Assembly: GCA_963772825.1 (NCBI GenBank)
Contig: CAVYYX010000006.1
Coordinates: 248,001 to 312,000 of the forward strand
DNA length: 64,000 nt
DNA from: Desertimonas sp963772825
GTDB lineage: Bacteria > Actinomycetota > Acidimicrobiia > Acidimicrobiales > Ilumatobacteraceae
Direction of reading: 5' to 3'
Shown: positions 1 to 9,497 of the stretch, one piece after another
Numbering within the stretch: the first letter of the stretch is position 1
How the letters are laid out: every line of letters begins with the position of its first letter
The notes under the pieces: model-generated
What the model was told of the DNA's origin: nothing
What the model saw: only the letters and a program-made list of their open reading frames with translations
The model's database searches: none
Translations under genes and position numbers: made by a program

Positions 1-168
1 TGCGCCTCCCGCCAAGGATTGCTCGCATCGCATCACCATCGGTCCGTCCGGTCCAGGACGGGACGCCAGAGTACACGGCGGCGCGAAACCACGCTCCGAA
101 TAACAGAACGCCGCGGGCGCTTACGGCCCACCTCAGCCGATGGCGAGCAACGCCGCAGACGTCGACGC

Positions 169-438
169 TCACCGACCGACCACCCGACGCCGCACCCGCA
201 CGGCACGGCTGACCCCGGCCCGGTAACCGAACCTCGTCAACAGGGCCGGCAACTCGTCGGCTTCCTGGTCGCACTCGGCACGAACCGGACAGCCGGCACC
301 CAACTCGGCAGCCGCCGCAAAGCCTCCACGGCCACGCCCCCGGAAGAACAACTCGGTCGCACCATGGCAGGCGATCCGGTGGTGCCAGCCGGAGCGCCAC
401 CACTGCTCGACCGGCACAGCAGCACGGGCGACGGACAC
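169..438 (-). pseudogene. WhiB-like regulator remnant
   Basis: An 89-codon reading frame from GTG resembles WhiB-type iron-sulfur transcription factors. It has a W..RIACHGATELFF segment, then a GCPVRAEC block and an RFGYRAGVS stretch where the family has its glycine-rich G[VI]WGG-like turn. WhiB proteins bind a [4Fe-4S] cluster with four cysteines, two of them in a CxxC pair. Here the first cysteine of that pair reads glycine (GAGC), so cluster binding should fail. No ribosome binding site is evident and the surroundings are decayed, so it is called a remnant. A divergent but working member is possible. Identification rests on eye alignment only. Confidence 0.45.
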
Positions 439-616
439 CGGTGACCGATGGTTGTGCTCGTGTAAGCCAGCGGAGCGCTAACTGTCGCCAGCACTACATC
501 CGTCCCAGGCGCGCTGTATGGCTGCGTGACCGGGTGGGGACGCTGTCAGGGTGCGGACTACCGCGAAACCGTCTCGCCCGCTACGTTACGGCAGCCGATC
601 GGCGGAGGGGGAACGG

Positions 617-880
617 ATGAAGCGAAGGACGGCGGCGGTGCTGAGCGTGGTAACGGCGATGATCGGCTTGGCGATGGTCACCGGCGGCAGCGACGACGCT
701 GAGAGCACCGGCGACTTCGATATCCGCCTACAGGAGGGTGCGCCGTGTTCCGAGCTCTTTGCGATCCTCAAAGAGATCGATGTGTCCTCCACTGGCATCC
801 CCGAGATGAACGAGGCGATGCGAGCGGTCGGCTGCTACAGCATCGACTCGGAGCGCATCGACTCGGAGCCCATCGACTAG
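617..880 (+). CDS. Small secreted protein of unknown function
   Basis: An 87-residue protein starts at ATG 617 behind a good ribosome binding site (GGAGGGGG at 604-611). It opens with MKRRTAAVLSVV and a hydrophobic stretch to about residue 22, a Sec-type signal peptide. The stretch ends in VTGGSDDAES, which looks like a lipobox region (L-x-G-C) that lacks its cysteine, so lipidation is not expected. The mature part has two cysteines, in APCSELF and AVGCYS, which could form a disulfide. The gene ends in an imperfect 15-bp tandem repeat (841-879) giving a SIDSER-IDSEP-ID tail. The family is not recognised. Confidence 0.55.
   Translation: MKRRTAAVLSVVTAMIGLAMVTGGSDDAESTGDFDIRLQEGAPCSELFAILKEIDVSSTGIPEMNEAMRAVGCYSIDSERIDSEPID
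841..879 (+). repeat. 15-bp tandem repeat at gene end
   Basis: Two near-identical 15-bp units (841-855 and 856-870, one base different) and a partial third make up the last codons of the small secreted protein. They add the repeating IDSE residues at its C-terminus. Confidence 0.7.
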
Positions 881-1043
881 GCCACCAGACAATTCTCTGG
901 TGCTGCATACCGCACCGCCCACCCCCCAGTCGTGCTCTCTCTCGCCGAGACAGAGGTTGTCGGCCTCCAGGGTGGGCGGAAACCGGCCGGTGCGCTGTCA
1001 GGGCGCCGACGATTCCTGCAGCGCGGTACGACGCAGCCGATAT

Positions 1044-1217
1044 GTACGACGACTTCGGGCGTTTCGCCAGCTCGGGCTTGACCAGGCCGGCGCGGCGCAG
1101 GGTGCGGTAGATCGTCGCCCGTGACACGGTCACGTCGTGATGGGTGACGAGGTGCCAGCGGATCGTGTCAGCACCAGCATCGACGCCTTCGGTGACCAGT
1201 TCGTGACGCAGCTGGAC
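1044..1217 (-). pseudogene. IS481-type transposase N-terminal fragment
   Basis: About 58 codons match the DNA-binding head of IS481-family transposases: ELVTEGVDAGADTIRWHL, then VSRATIYRTLRRAGLV and KRPKSSY. These are the second helix-turn-helix and the basic linker before the DDE domain. The catalytic domain is absent. The frame is fused without a stop to an unrelated acyl-adenylating-enzyme fragment at 1218-1376, so this is debris of an old insertion. Confidence 0.7.
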
Positions 1218-1376
1218 ACCGACGGGATCCCCGACGGCTGTCGTAGCCTCCAGCTCGGCAGCGAGGCGCACGACCGCGGCGCGAAGCTGGCGGTATGTGA
1301 AAGTGCGCTCTCCGTCTACGATCGCGACGCTCGACACGTGCGCCCGCGCGAGCAAGAGTCGTTGGTGTTCATAACA
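1218..1376 (-). pseudogene. Acyl-CoA synthetase-like N-terminal fragment
   Basis: Some 50 codons (VAIVDGERTFTYRQLR..., RLAAELEA..., GDPVGVQL) look like the start of the AMP-binding (adenylate-forming) domain, where family members read VALVDGDRRLTYAEL...GDRVAVL. Nothing of the ATP-binding or catalytic motifs follows; the frame runs straight into the IS481 fragment. It probably marks the target gene of that insertion, now reduced to a scrap. Confidence 0.5.
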
Positions 1377-1679
1377 CGCCTCATTCCCTATTCGCCTTGA
1401 GGACTCCGCCGACATTGCATGATGCCTGGTCATCCGGGGGCGTCAACGCAGCAACTAAGGCGTTCAGGTTTATCGTCCGCCCACGCTGCTCACGGAGGAG
1501 CGCACTCGCGAGGATCTGGCAGACATCCGACGGTGGAGACCGACGTCAACGCTTGCGAGCGAAGTCCAGCGCCTCTCGCGATTTGATCTCGAACCGACGC
1601 ACCTGGCCTGGGTAGGGGGCGGGCGCCATTCGGGTCGCGGAGTCCGTTGGATGATTTGGGAGCGGGTGAGATCCTTGGA

Positions 1680-2342
1680 TCAATCCCGAGTCGCCATCAA
1701 TGCGATCTGGGAATACAGCAGATAGTCGAAGCGCCCACGGGTGAGTGAGTTCACGAATCGCGGCTTCGGACGAAGAGGATAAGCTGGGCCCACCTTGACG
1801 ACGGTAAAACCGCAGTCACGAAACATCTCGGCGTACGATCGCGGGGTAAACCATCGTAGGTGCGTTCGGTCCATGATTCCCGAATCTTCTAGATCCCATC
1901 TGCCGTTCAGAAGCATGTGAATTGTTGAATAGTGTGCGACATTAGGAGAGCCTGCGACCACGATTGCGCCAGGCTTTAGGAGTCTGTGCAGTACGTTTAG
2001 AACACTCCATGGGTCCCTGAGGTGCTCGAGAACCTCACTCGCGATCAGTGCATCAAAGTAGTTGTCCTCGAACGGAAGGGGAGTGGTTTCGACATCGCCA
2101 ACGATCACGCGGTGCAACGTTTTTGATGCCTCAGCAGCGGGCTCTGCACAGAGCTCTATGCCCGCCGCGTAGCTGCATTTGCCACTAGTTAAAGCGTATG
2201 CTGCGGTCTCGCCGCGGCCGCACCCCAGCTCCAACAGCCGTCCGGTGGGGTTGTCCGGCAGCGCGTCGACGAAAGGTCGTCGCGTGGCGCCGAAGTACTG
2301 GGTTGGTTTAGTGGCGTAGAGTGCAGATGGCGACGGACTCAT
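1680..2342 (-). CDS. SAM-dependent class I methyltransferase
   Basis: A 220-residue methyltransferase. Motif I (LLELGCGRG, about residues 36-44) binds S-adenosylmethionine. An acidic strand end (IELC), the GDVETTPLPF loop and the post-I motif EVLEHLRDP follow. A C-terminal block with RTHLRWFTP is typical of Methyltransf_11/23 proteins in polysaccharide clusters, and the same block occurs in the methyltransferase half of the gene at 54728. The frame is open to a TTG at 2417, but homologues begin close to the SPSPSALYATK segment, so ATG 2342 is preferred; no strong ribosome binding site decides it. The substrate, probably a glycan, is unknown. Confidence 0.8.
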   Translation of the reverse strand: MSPSPSALYATKPTQYFGATRRPFVDALPDNPTGRLLELGCGRGETAAYALTSGKCSYAAGIELCAEPAAEASKTLHRVIVGDVETTPLPFEDNYFDALIASEVLEHLRDPWSVLNVLHRLLKPGAIVVAGSPNVAHYSTIHMLLNGRWDLEDSGIMDRTHLRWFTPRSYAEMFRDCGFTVVKVGPAYPLRPKPRFVNSLTRGRFDYLLYSQIALMATRD

Positions 2343-3988
2343 GACGTCAGCCATCAGTGTTGGATTCAAGTACACGTTCCGCATTACGCCCCACGTGTCG
2401 TTTGCGGTCAACTCCAACTGCTAGAGCGCCCGCCGAATAAGCCGATAGCTCCACGCCGCGTGGAACACGCCGTCGGGCTTGTCCGTCGCCATCAGGTCCC
2501 GGGGTGTCGATACCCAACTTGCGCTCCCGCCTCGCGTTGTTGATGCGGTGGACCGTCCGCCCGGGCTTCGCCCGGCAGGCCTCGGTGATGGTCATGGCGG
2601 TGGCACGGATGGCCCTGGGGGTAGTTGCGGTTGTCATTGGTTGTGCTCCTTGGTTGTTGTCTCATTGCTCATCTCTCTGTTCTTTCGTTGTGAACGAGCG
2701 TGAGATGAGTAGGGATAGGTGAGCGGCGGCGGTAAAGGCCCCCAATCATGTGACCGCCCACGGGATCGTTTGCGCGACGGGCCGGACGATGGGTCAGAGC
2801 CGCGCCGAGCTCACTTCCTCCGTTCGACGTCGAACTCACTTCCTCCGTTCGACGTGAGGGGTGGGGAACCCACCGGGCATTTCCGCCGAGGCGACCATCC
2901 GCCGATCGTCCGGCAAGACGATACCGAGGACCCATGACGGGTGAGCCGCAAGCCCGTCGCCGTTGCCACGCGCAACAGCCCAGCGTCCCCCGACACAGGG
3001 CTGTTCGCCTGGTGGTCGTCGCAGCCAGGGCTCTGAATACCCCGTTGCAGGACCGGCTAGTCACGCTCCGCTCCATCTGCCAACATGGTCGCCGGGTTGA
3101 ACCGGTGCCGAAGCTTGGGTCCGCCGCCTGGGTCGCCGACACCGACTCCCCTCATCGCACTCATCAGTGGATGGCCGTCTCGAATCGCAAGTTGACGGGC
3201 CCGTCGCCGAGTAACTCTGGCGCCAATTCGTCGTAGCAGTAAGTCCGCGTTTGTGCCGATGCCGAGTGTGGGCACCCCGTCCGCCGTTGGCTCCGTCGCC
3301 ATGTCCGCCATGTCCGCCTTGTCGCCGAAGCCCCCGATCCGCCTCGGGGGTAGGCGAACCATAGGCAACGGTTCCTGCCATCGCAACCTCATACGTAGAA
3401 GGGCCTCCTAAACCGATCCGTGGGTCCGACCCCGACACGTCACCGTGATCGACGCCTGCCCGGTCAGCCGCGTTCCACCGCCACGAGCGAGACAAATTTG
3501 TCGTCTACGGCGCCCGAGTCGAGGCTGCGATCTAGAGCACGCCAAGGTGCCGGGCGATGATGGTGCGGGCGATCAATGCACCAACGAACCAGAGCGCCAC
3601 AACGATTCGGAGACGAACCGCCGGTACTACACGAACACCCACCACGCCCGCTCGCCAATCATCTCGACATGCTCACCCAGATCGGTGCATTGCCCCGGCG
3701 GTGGTGTGGGAACCAAGAAGGAGCGATCGGCCAGCGGGGCGGAGCGAAGCAGGTGTTCTTCGCCGAGTTCCATTCGTTCCGCGGCACCTTGGGATCGGCG
3801 CCCAGCTGTGCCAACGTGGCGACCCCCGACGCGAAAGGGCTCGTCGAGCGAACTTCTTTTCGAGACGAGCTTCTTGCCCGGCCGCAGCTTCGACTCGGTG
3901 GCCGCCTTCAACACCCAGTTCACCGGGTGGCTGCGACGCGCCAACAGCGCATCTACGCACCACTAAGGGAGGATTCGCTTGGTCTATC
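2343..3988. other. Gene-poor decayed stretch
   Basis: About 1.6 kb with only short overlapping frames on both strands and no recognisable domain. A 21-bp direct repeat (period 25) lies at 2810-2855. On the minus strand, 2417-2637 reads like a coding remnant with a frame change, but it could not be identified. It sits between two polysaccharide genes and is probably eroded sequence. Confidence 0.6.
2810..2855. repeat. 21-bp direct repeat pair
   Basis: CTCACTTCCTCCGTTCGACG plus T occurs at 2810-2830 and again at 2835-2855, with a 4-nt gap. No gene is recognised around it. Confidence 0.8.
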
Positions 3989-4888
3989 GTGAGCGAGGTG
4001 CCGCCCGTACCCCTCGTCACGGTGGTGATCCCGGTCTTCAATCGCGAACGAACGGTCGTCGCTGCGATCGAGAGCGTCCTCCGACAGACCTATCAGAGCA
4101 TCGAGGTCATCGTCGTCGATGACGCATCGACCGATGGCTCGATCGACGCTGTGAGATCGGTTTCGGACCCACGCGTTCGCCTCGTCGAGGCAGGCACCAA
4201 CCGCGGCGCTCCGGGCGCACGCAACCTCGGAATCGCAACGGCGACCGGCGAATTCGTAGCCTTCCAGGACAGCGACGACGAATGGCTGCCGACCAAGCTG
4301 CAGCGACAGATGGATCTCTTCGAGTCGCGTGTGGTAGCGGTCTATTGTGGGATGGCGATCGTCGAGCCTCAGGGGTCTGGCAGGATCAATGTGAGATATA
4401 ATCCTCCTTCTAACATTCCAAACCCAAGCGGCGATCTCCTCAATTTGCTACTAGAAAGCAGCATAGTTAGCACGCAGACTCTCGTCGTTCGCCGCAACGC
4501 GCTTGATGTTGTTGACGGGTTCGACGAGTCATTACCTGCGACCGAAGACTGGGACTTGGCAATTCGATTGGCGAAGATCGGACCAATCATTTTTGTTGAT
4601 GACCTTCTGGTCGTCCAACGGTTCTCGGCGAACTCCTTGACCCGTAACGCCGCAAGTCGTCTCAGTGCCTTACAGCAAGTCGTCGAGAAGCACCTCGATG
4701 AATACCAGCTTCGTCCAAGAGTGCTCGCCAGGCGTTACTACGAACTCGCTGGTGGCCACCGGCAGTTTGGCAATCTCCGGAGAGCTGCAGGTTTCCTTCG
4801 CAAGGCTCGCCAAGCGGACCGGTCGTTCTATCGGGTGTGGCTCGGCTATCTACTACTCGCCAGTCATCGCCTCCTTCGGCGAAGCTGA
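3989..4888 (+). CDS. GT2-family glycosyltransferase
   Basis: A 299-residue inverting GT-A glycosyltransferase that should move a sugar from a nucleotide donor onto a glycan or lipid carrier at the cytoplasmic face. The N-terminus VTVVIPVFNRE, the VVDDASTDGS donor-site motif, GAPGARNLGI and the DSDDEW (DxD-like, metal-binding) motif are all present. ETEDW-type acceptor residues appear as ATEDWDLAIRL. Start GTG 3989 fits the domain boundary. A GGAGGA box lies 15 nt upstream, rather far. No membrane segment is seen. Neighbours suggest capsule or exopolysaccharide assembly. Confidence 0.85.
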   Translation: MSEVPPVPLVTVVIPVFNRERTVVAAIESVLRQTYQSIEVIVVDDASTDGSIDAVRSVSDPRVRLVEAGTNRGAPGARNLGIATATGEFVAFQDSDDEWLPTKLQRQMDLFESRVVAVYCGMAIVEPQGSGRINVRYNPPSNIPNPSGDLLNLLLESSIVSTQTLVVRRNALDVVDGFDESLPATEDWDLAIRLAKIGPIIFVDDLLVVQRFSANSLTRNAASRLSALQQVVEKHLDEYQLRPRVLARRYYELAGGHRQFGNLRRAAGFLRKARQADRSFYRVWLGYLLLASHRLLRRS

Positions 4889-5249
4889 TCTGGGGCACGT
4901 ACGTGCTCGAACGAGGGCGCATTGCTGATCGGCAGTCTCAAGCGCACGCCAAGGCGCACCTGCTGCTGACCGTTGACGTCGAGCTGGGCGATGCACGCCT
5001 GCCGGGTTGACAGCAACTGACACGCCACGGCGAATGGGCGCATGTCCACGAACCGGCTCCGGTCGCCGTACTGGCGAAGGATCTCGGCATCAGTGCCGCT
5101 CTCCCGATTGGCCGCCAAGCGCTCGCCGTGTGTAGAGACCCTTGGACCACATCGTGACGTGGCCCGGGCCGGCAGTGTGGAACGGGTGCGTTCTGTCGTG
5201 CCGAGTTCGTTTCGTTGTGTAAACCTGGCGTGTCCGGGAGTGCCGTCCG
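4889..5249. other. Gene-free stretch
   Basis: Between the convergent GT2 and GT61 genes there is no frame with a recognisable product, and no clear hairpin was seen. Confidence 0.5.
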
Positions 5250-6530
5250 TCAACGCTCGATTAGGTCCTTTTCGCCGCGTGTACAGAATCTGAGGACGAG
5301 CTTTCGTCCTCGTGTGGTGCAATACGTTGCGCGGCACTTCGAACGATCCGTTCGAGTTTCCTCACGTAGTAACCCACCAGTGGCCGAATGGACAGGCGTA
5401 CACCGTCCAGGATTGTCAAGAGCAAAGTGACGGCCCGTGCCACCGGACTGGACGTGACGCTCGGTCTTTGTGAATCTCGCATTAAGAGGACCGTCGATTG
5501 ACGAGAGCCTAAAGAGTGTTGTCGAGCGCGGACCGAACTTGAAGCCGGCAAAGGGAATGAACACAGGTGAAACCCCGGACACAGAGTCGCACAGCACTTG
5601 CGTCGGTTGGCGTTCGCCATCATAGGTAGGGTCGCCTAACTCGATCAGGATCGAACCGGGCTTCATGAATACGCTGTTGTGCAATGCCGAACCAGACAAT
5701 CCGGCAATTGCTTCGGCGCTGAGATAGAATCGAATCTGCTCAGAGAACGGCAATTCCTCCGGATACATAATCTGAAATCCGTACTTCGAGAATCGGCGCT
5801 CTATGCTCGCCTCGTTCGCACAGACACGAAGATGTGATCGTCGGCTCAGCCTTCGCCTTGAAAGGTAGATACGAAGCGAACCGTCTTGAATCGGAGTGAT
5901 CCCTTGGGTAACATGAGAATAGACCCACGCTAGACGCGAGTCAACGGAGTGGTTGAGCCGAAGGAGACGTTCGGGAACGATGATCTCATCGGCGGAGATC
6001 TGGTCGCTCGCGGCAAAGACCACTCGGTCGATTGGGATTTGAAACTTCTGCAGAAGATACCTGGAGAATGGTGGAAATTCCGTACCAAATACGAACGGAT
6101 TGAAGACGAAATAGTCAAACTCCGCTGCGGAAATTTCGCTGAAGATCCAGAACGTCGAGAGGGTTTCCGTGAGAAAATGTCCATAATGTCGGCCCATGTA
6201 GTGACCGAGATACACGGAACGGCCAGGAAGGCTCAAACACGTTTCGCTGACTGGCAGATAACTTGGGTTCAACGACGACATCCAGTCGTTACGATAACCA
6301 CCAAAACGTTCGGAGAGATCTACCTTGCTCCCGTCAGATCGATAGACACACCCTTCTATCGGACCGGGCACTGTTGTAAAGCGAGTTGGTGAGATAAAGC
6401 CGCGCTCGATCACCTCGTAGGATCGACTGAACTCTGAGTCACGCATGGTGTCGGCGGTCGTCGTTCCGCTCGGAGTCACTGGGTCCGCCTCAATGTTGTG
6501 ACTGATCCTCCGAGCCAACCGAGGGCTCAC
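5250..6530 (-). CDS. GT61-family glycosyltransferase
   Basis: A 426-codon frame with the marks of DUF563/GT61 glycosyltransferases: GHYMGRHYGHFLTETLSTFW (substrate-site H-x-x-x-H region), IYLSRRRLSRR, and the C-terminal IAGLSGSALHNSVFM...GSILIELG block. Such enzymes act on surface polysaccharides in bacteria. Start ATG 6530 is used; ATG 6446 (residue 29) is an equally good alternative. After about position 5450 the frame turns Arg/Thr-rich and stops looking like the family, whereas the neighbouring frame encodes a smoother tail (ILDGVRLSIRPLVGYYV...). A one-base slip near the 3' end is therefore likely. Confidence 0.75.
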   Translation of the reverse strand: MSPRLARRISHNIEADPVTPSGTTTADTMRDSEFSRSYEVIERGFISPTRFTTVPGPIEGCVYRSDGSKVDLSERFGGYRNDWMSSLNPSYLPVSETCLSLPGRSVYLGHYMGRHYGHFLTETLSTFWIFSEISAAEFDYFVFNPFVFGTEFPPFSRYLLQKFQIPIDRVVFAASDQISADEIIVPERLLRLNHSVDSRLAWVYSHVTQGITPIQDGSLRIYLSRRRLSRRSHLRVCANEASIERRFSKYGFQIMYPEELPFSEQIRFYLSAEAIAGLSGSALHNSVFMKPGSILIELGDPTYDGERQPTQVLCDSVSGVSPVFIPFAGFKFGPRSTTLFRLSSIDGPLNARFTKTERHVQSGGTGRHFALDNPGRCTPVHSATGGLLREETRTDRSKCRATYCTTRGRKLVLRFCTRGEKDLIER

Positions 6531-6795
6531 TTGAGGTGATCCGAGTCGCTCTCATCACTCACGTAGGACTCCATTCTGGTACTCGTCGTTTGAGTTCGGC
6601 GCTTACGCCTGCAGCAGCGTGGACTGCCTGCTGCAACTGTTCGGGTGTCGAGTTGCCAGATTGCTCGTGCAGTGTTAGGAGCCGTGGTTGCACAGCGCAG
6701 ACTCTACCGACGAGGAGCTGGACTCTCGGCCGCGAACCGTTCACGCGTGTCGTAGAGCGGCTTGTTGAATCGCCCTGGGTCTGGTGGAGGCTCCG

Positions 6796-6933
6796 ATGTT
6801 CCAACTCGGCGCCGAGCTCGTCCGGCTGCGCCGCTACGGCCTGATCACGGACGAAGTCGGCTACCTGCCCTTCGAGCAAGACGCCGCCAACCTCGTGTCC
6901 AGCTCGTCTCGTCACGCCGCCGCGATGATCTGA
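6796..6933 (+). pseudogene. IS21 istB ATPase fragment
   Basis: Forty-five codons and a stop match the Walker B region of IstB, the helper ATPase of IS21 elements: AELVRLRRYGLITDEVGYLPF, then EQDAANL and a short AAAMI end. The family reads LILDEVGYLPF and ends that domain with VAAAMIDRL, so a segment between the two parts has been deleted. No istA or terminal repeats are visible. Confidence 0.75.
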
Positions 6934-7334
6934 CCCATGACTGCTCCGTTCGGAAAGTCGCGAGCCAGTCATACGGCTGTTACAAGTTCACCCGACACCA
7001 CTTCGGCGGCGAAGTTCGACGCACTGGCGCGTAGATCTGCGGTGTCGCTGCCAATGCGGCGTCAGCATTACTACTCGCCGCGACGATCCTCGTGACAGCC
7101 GCCGCCGATCGGGCTCTGGCGAGGGCGCGTCCCGTCTTGGTGGTCGATCGCCGGTCGCACCGTACTTTCCCTGCCGATGGATCGTGCCCGTGGGATTGTC
7201 ACGAAGCCACAATGCGTGGCGACCGGACTCAAGCCGCATGGCCGTTGCGGCTGGTCGGGGTACGGTCGCAGCCGCTGCGCCGTAGGGTGACTGACCCAGA
7301 CGAGCGTGCCAGACGGCAGAGAAGGAGAGTTTGG
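6934..7334. other. Gene-free stretch
   Basis: About 400 bases between the istB fragment and the next gene. Only overlapping arginine-rich frames are seen and no domain is recognised. The last bases carry the ribosome binding site of the downstream gene. Confidence 0.5.
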
Positions 7335-8354
7335 ATGGGAAGGGCCCAGTTCCGGCCCGGTGATCTCGTGGAGATCCGGTCCACGGCGGAGATCTTGGCA
7401 ACGTTGGATGATCGTGGCACGACCAGGAACACGCTGTTCATGCCCGAGATGATTCCTTACCTCGGGCGCCGCCATCGCGTCGCTCAACTCGCACTCAAGG
7501 TGTGCACCCCGCCGGGCAACGTCAACCTCCGGTCAGGGGTGGTGTTCCTGGACGATCTGCGGTGCGACGGCACGGGCCACGGCGGTTGCCAGATGGAGTG
7601 CCGCATCTTCTGGCGGGAGGAGTGGTTGCGCCCCGTCGAATCGGGCTCGTCAGCCCAGCGTGCACCGTCCGACGCCGACGATGTGGCGAGGCTGACCGAG
7701 ATCGCCACGGTCAACGCCGCTGTCCCGGGTGGCGAGAAGCCGACGTGGCGGTGTCAGGCGACCACGTTGGGCGACGCTGGAACGCTTGTGTCGTGGAAGG
7801 AGCCGACGCAGTACGTCCGCGAGATCACCGCGGGGAACGTCGGTGTCCTGCACTTCATCAAGGTGTTCGCCAGCGCGATCTGGCGCTCGATCGGGCGGAA
7901 GCTGTCGATCGTCGCCAGGCTGCCGACAGCTGGTGCCGACCGGGTGGATGGTGAGTCGCTCGGTCTGCAGCCCGGTGAGTGGGTCGAGGTACGCTCGCTG
8001 GAGGAGATCGGCCGTACGCTCGATGACAACGTCAAGCACCGTGGCCTGAGCTTCACGGACGAGATGGCCCAGCACTGTGGTCAACGATTCCAGGTGCACC
8101 GTCGGGTGGAGCGCGTCATCGACGAGCCCTCGGGCCGCATGCTGGAGTTCCGCAAGAACGCCTATGTCTCCCTCGAAGGACTCTTCTGCACCGGTGACAG
8201 AGCCCCCCGTCTCTGGTTCTGCCGCAAGGACCACTATCCGTTCTGGCGAGAAGCGTGGCTGCGCCGAGTCGACGATGCTGCTTCGAGCGCTGCTGCAAAT
8301 GGACCGGCGCAAGGCAGTTTCGAGCGCCCGCCGGGACTGGCGGAGCACGAGTGA
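7335..8354 (+). CDS. Protein with two copies of an unnamed domain
   Basis: A 339-residue protein starting at ATG 7335 with a GGAG box (7324-7327) at good spacing. It contains two related domains of about 95 residues. The first (about 5-95) runs FRPGDLVEIRSTAEILATLD...PEMIPYLGRRHRV...CDGTGHGGCQMECRIFWREEWLRPV. The second (about 215-315) runs LQPGEWVEVRSLEEIGRTLD...DEMAQHCGQRFQV...FWREAWLRRV. The first keeps a C-x5-HGGC-x3-C cluster that could hold a metal; the second has lost most of it. Between them lies a linker with AIWRSIGRKL. No signal peptide or membrane helix. The function is unknown. Location suggests a link to polysaccharide or peptide biosynthesis. Confidence 0.75.
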   Translation: MGRAQFRPGDLVEIRSTAEILATLDDRGTTRNTLFMPEMIPYLGRRHRVAQLALKVCTPPGNVNLRSGVVFLDDLRCDGTGHGGCQMECRIFWREEWLRPVESGSSAQRAPSDADDVARLTEIATVNAAVPGGEKPTWRCQATTLGDAGTLVSWKEPTQYVREITAGNVGVLHFIKVFASAIWRSIGRKLSIVARLPTAGADRVDGESLGLQPGEWVEVRSLEEIGRTLDDNVKHRGLSFTDEMAQHCGQRFQVHRRVERVIDEPSGRMLEFRKNAYVSLEGLFCTGDRAPRLWFCRKDHYPFWREAWLRRVDDAASSAAANGPAQGSFERPPGLAEHE

Positions 8355-8696
8355 GCGAGGGGGCAGCAACCTCTCGACCGACATGATGCCCCAACAGCCT
8401 CCGAGGGCACGAGCAACGATCTAGCGGTGCCGCCTGTGAGTACTACAGATCCCGGGTTCATTGCGATCAGTCGCGCTAAGGAGTGGAGCGGGTAGGTAGT
8501 CACGCGGGACTCCATCGGTTGCGGTAGTTGATGAGTCGCCCGATGATCAGTACGGCCGTGGCGAGTTGGAGAGCGGGCTTATCTCTCCCGGTCCGGCGGC
8601 TGGAACCTTGACTTGGCCCAGGCCGAGGCGGTCACCCTCGGCCATCGACCCATACCACTTCCTGGAACTCAACGAACGTGCGCCCGAATTCGCCGA
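8355..8696. other. Gene-free stretch
   Basis: About 340 bases with no convincing frame, RNA or repeat. Confidence 0.5.
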
Positions 8697-9439
8697 TCAG
8701 CGCGGCGCGAACGGACTCATCACGACGCGGGCAATGTTCGCCGCCCCATCTCGAACCATCAACACGTCGCCCCAGACCCAGCCAGATCCGTCGACGCCGC
8801 CACTGTAGAGGCCCGCAACAGCGAAACCGTGCTCCTCCAAGATCCTGTGGATCTGAAAGAAGTCGCCGTGCGGTTCGTTAGGTCGGTGCCGGAAGTCGCA
8901 CTCGGCGAGAACCAGATCAATCCGCCCGGCTGAGAGCATGCTCCTTGCGCCACGGATTACCTCTACCTCGTGGCCCTCAGTGTCGATCTTGAGCAGGTCG
9001 ACTCTTTCGATGCTGCGTGCCTCACAGAACTCATCCACCGTGCTAACGCTCACGGTCGCGGTCGCGGTGTTGCCGGACGTGACTTCTTCAACGAGCGTGT
9101 TCTGGCCGTCGCGGTCGGTTGTGATTGTCGCCGCACCGGACACCGCCCCCAGTGCCTCGTTTACACACTCGACGCCGGCAACTCCGGCCGTATTCTTGAG
9201 TAGTTCTGCAAAGGTGCTCGGCACTGGTTCGAAGCTGTAGATGCGCCCGTCATGAAACACGGATGCCAAAGCTTCACGGTCTGGCCGACGTTTGCTCCGA
9301 CGTCCAGCAGGGTCGGATTTCGGCGATTGCCCAGGAGGAAGCGAGCGTCGTGTTCCCACTGGACTCCGAACGGAACGCTGCTCAGCCTGGAAATGTGCAC
9401 ATCAGCACGCGCGAACAGGTTCTTCAGACGACGACGCAT
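8697..9439 (-). pseudogene. FkbM-family methyltransferase, frameshifted
   Basis: The N-terminal frame (start 9439, MRRRLKNLFARAD) carries FGVQWEHDAR and the SAM-binding LLDVGANVGQT. Near 9265 the coding switches by one base to a second frame giving RIYSFEPVPSTFAELL, then IERVDLLKIDTEGHEVEVIRGA and a complete C-terminus. Those are the defining FkbM motifs (O-methylation of sugars or hydroxyls). Both parts look well preserved, so this is either a fresh null mutation or an indel error. It belongs with the nearby glycosyltransferases. Confidence 0.8.
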
Positions 9440-9497
9440 AGGACGAAACTAGTCCCATCCTGTCGAACTTCCAGGGAGTATCCGGGACTTTGTGTGA

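Noticed and set aside
3057..3392. Small minus-strand frame with GGGP and GxGD stretches, considered as a second lasso precursor
   Set aside because: No leader pattern, no ribosome binding site and no lasso genes nearby.
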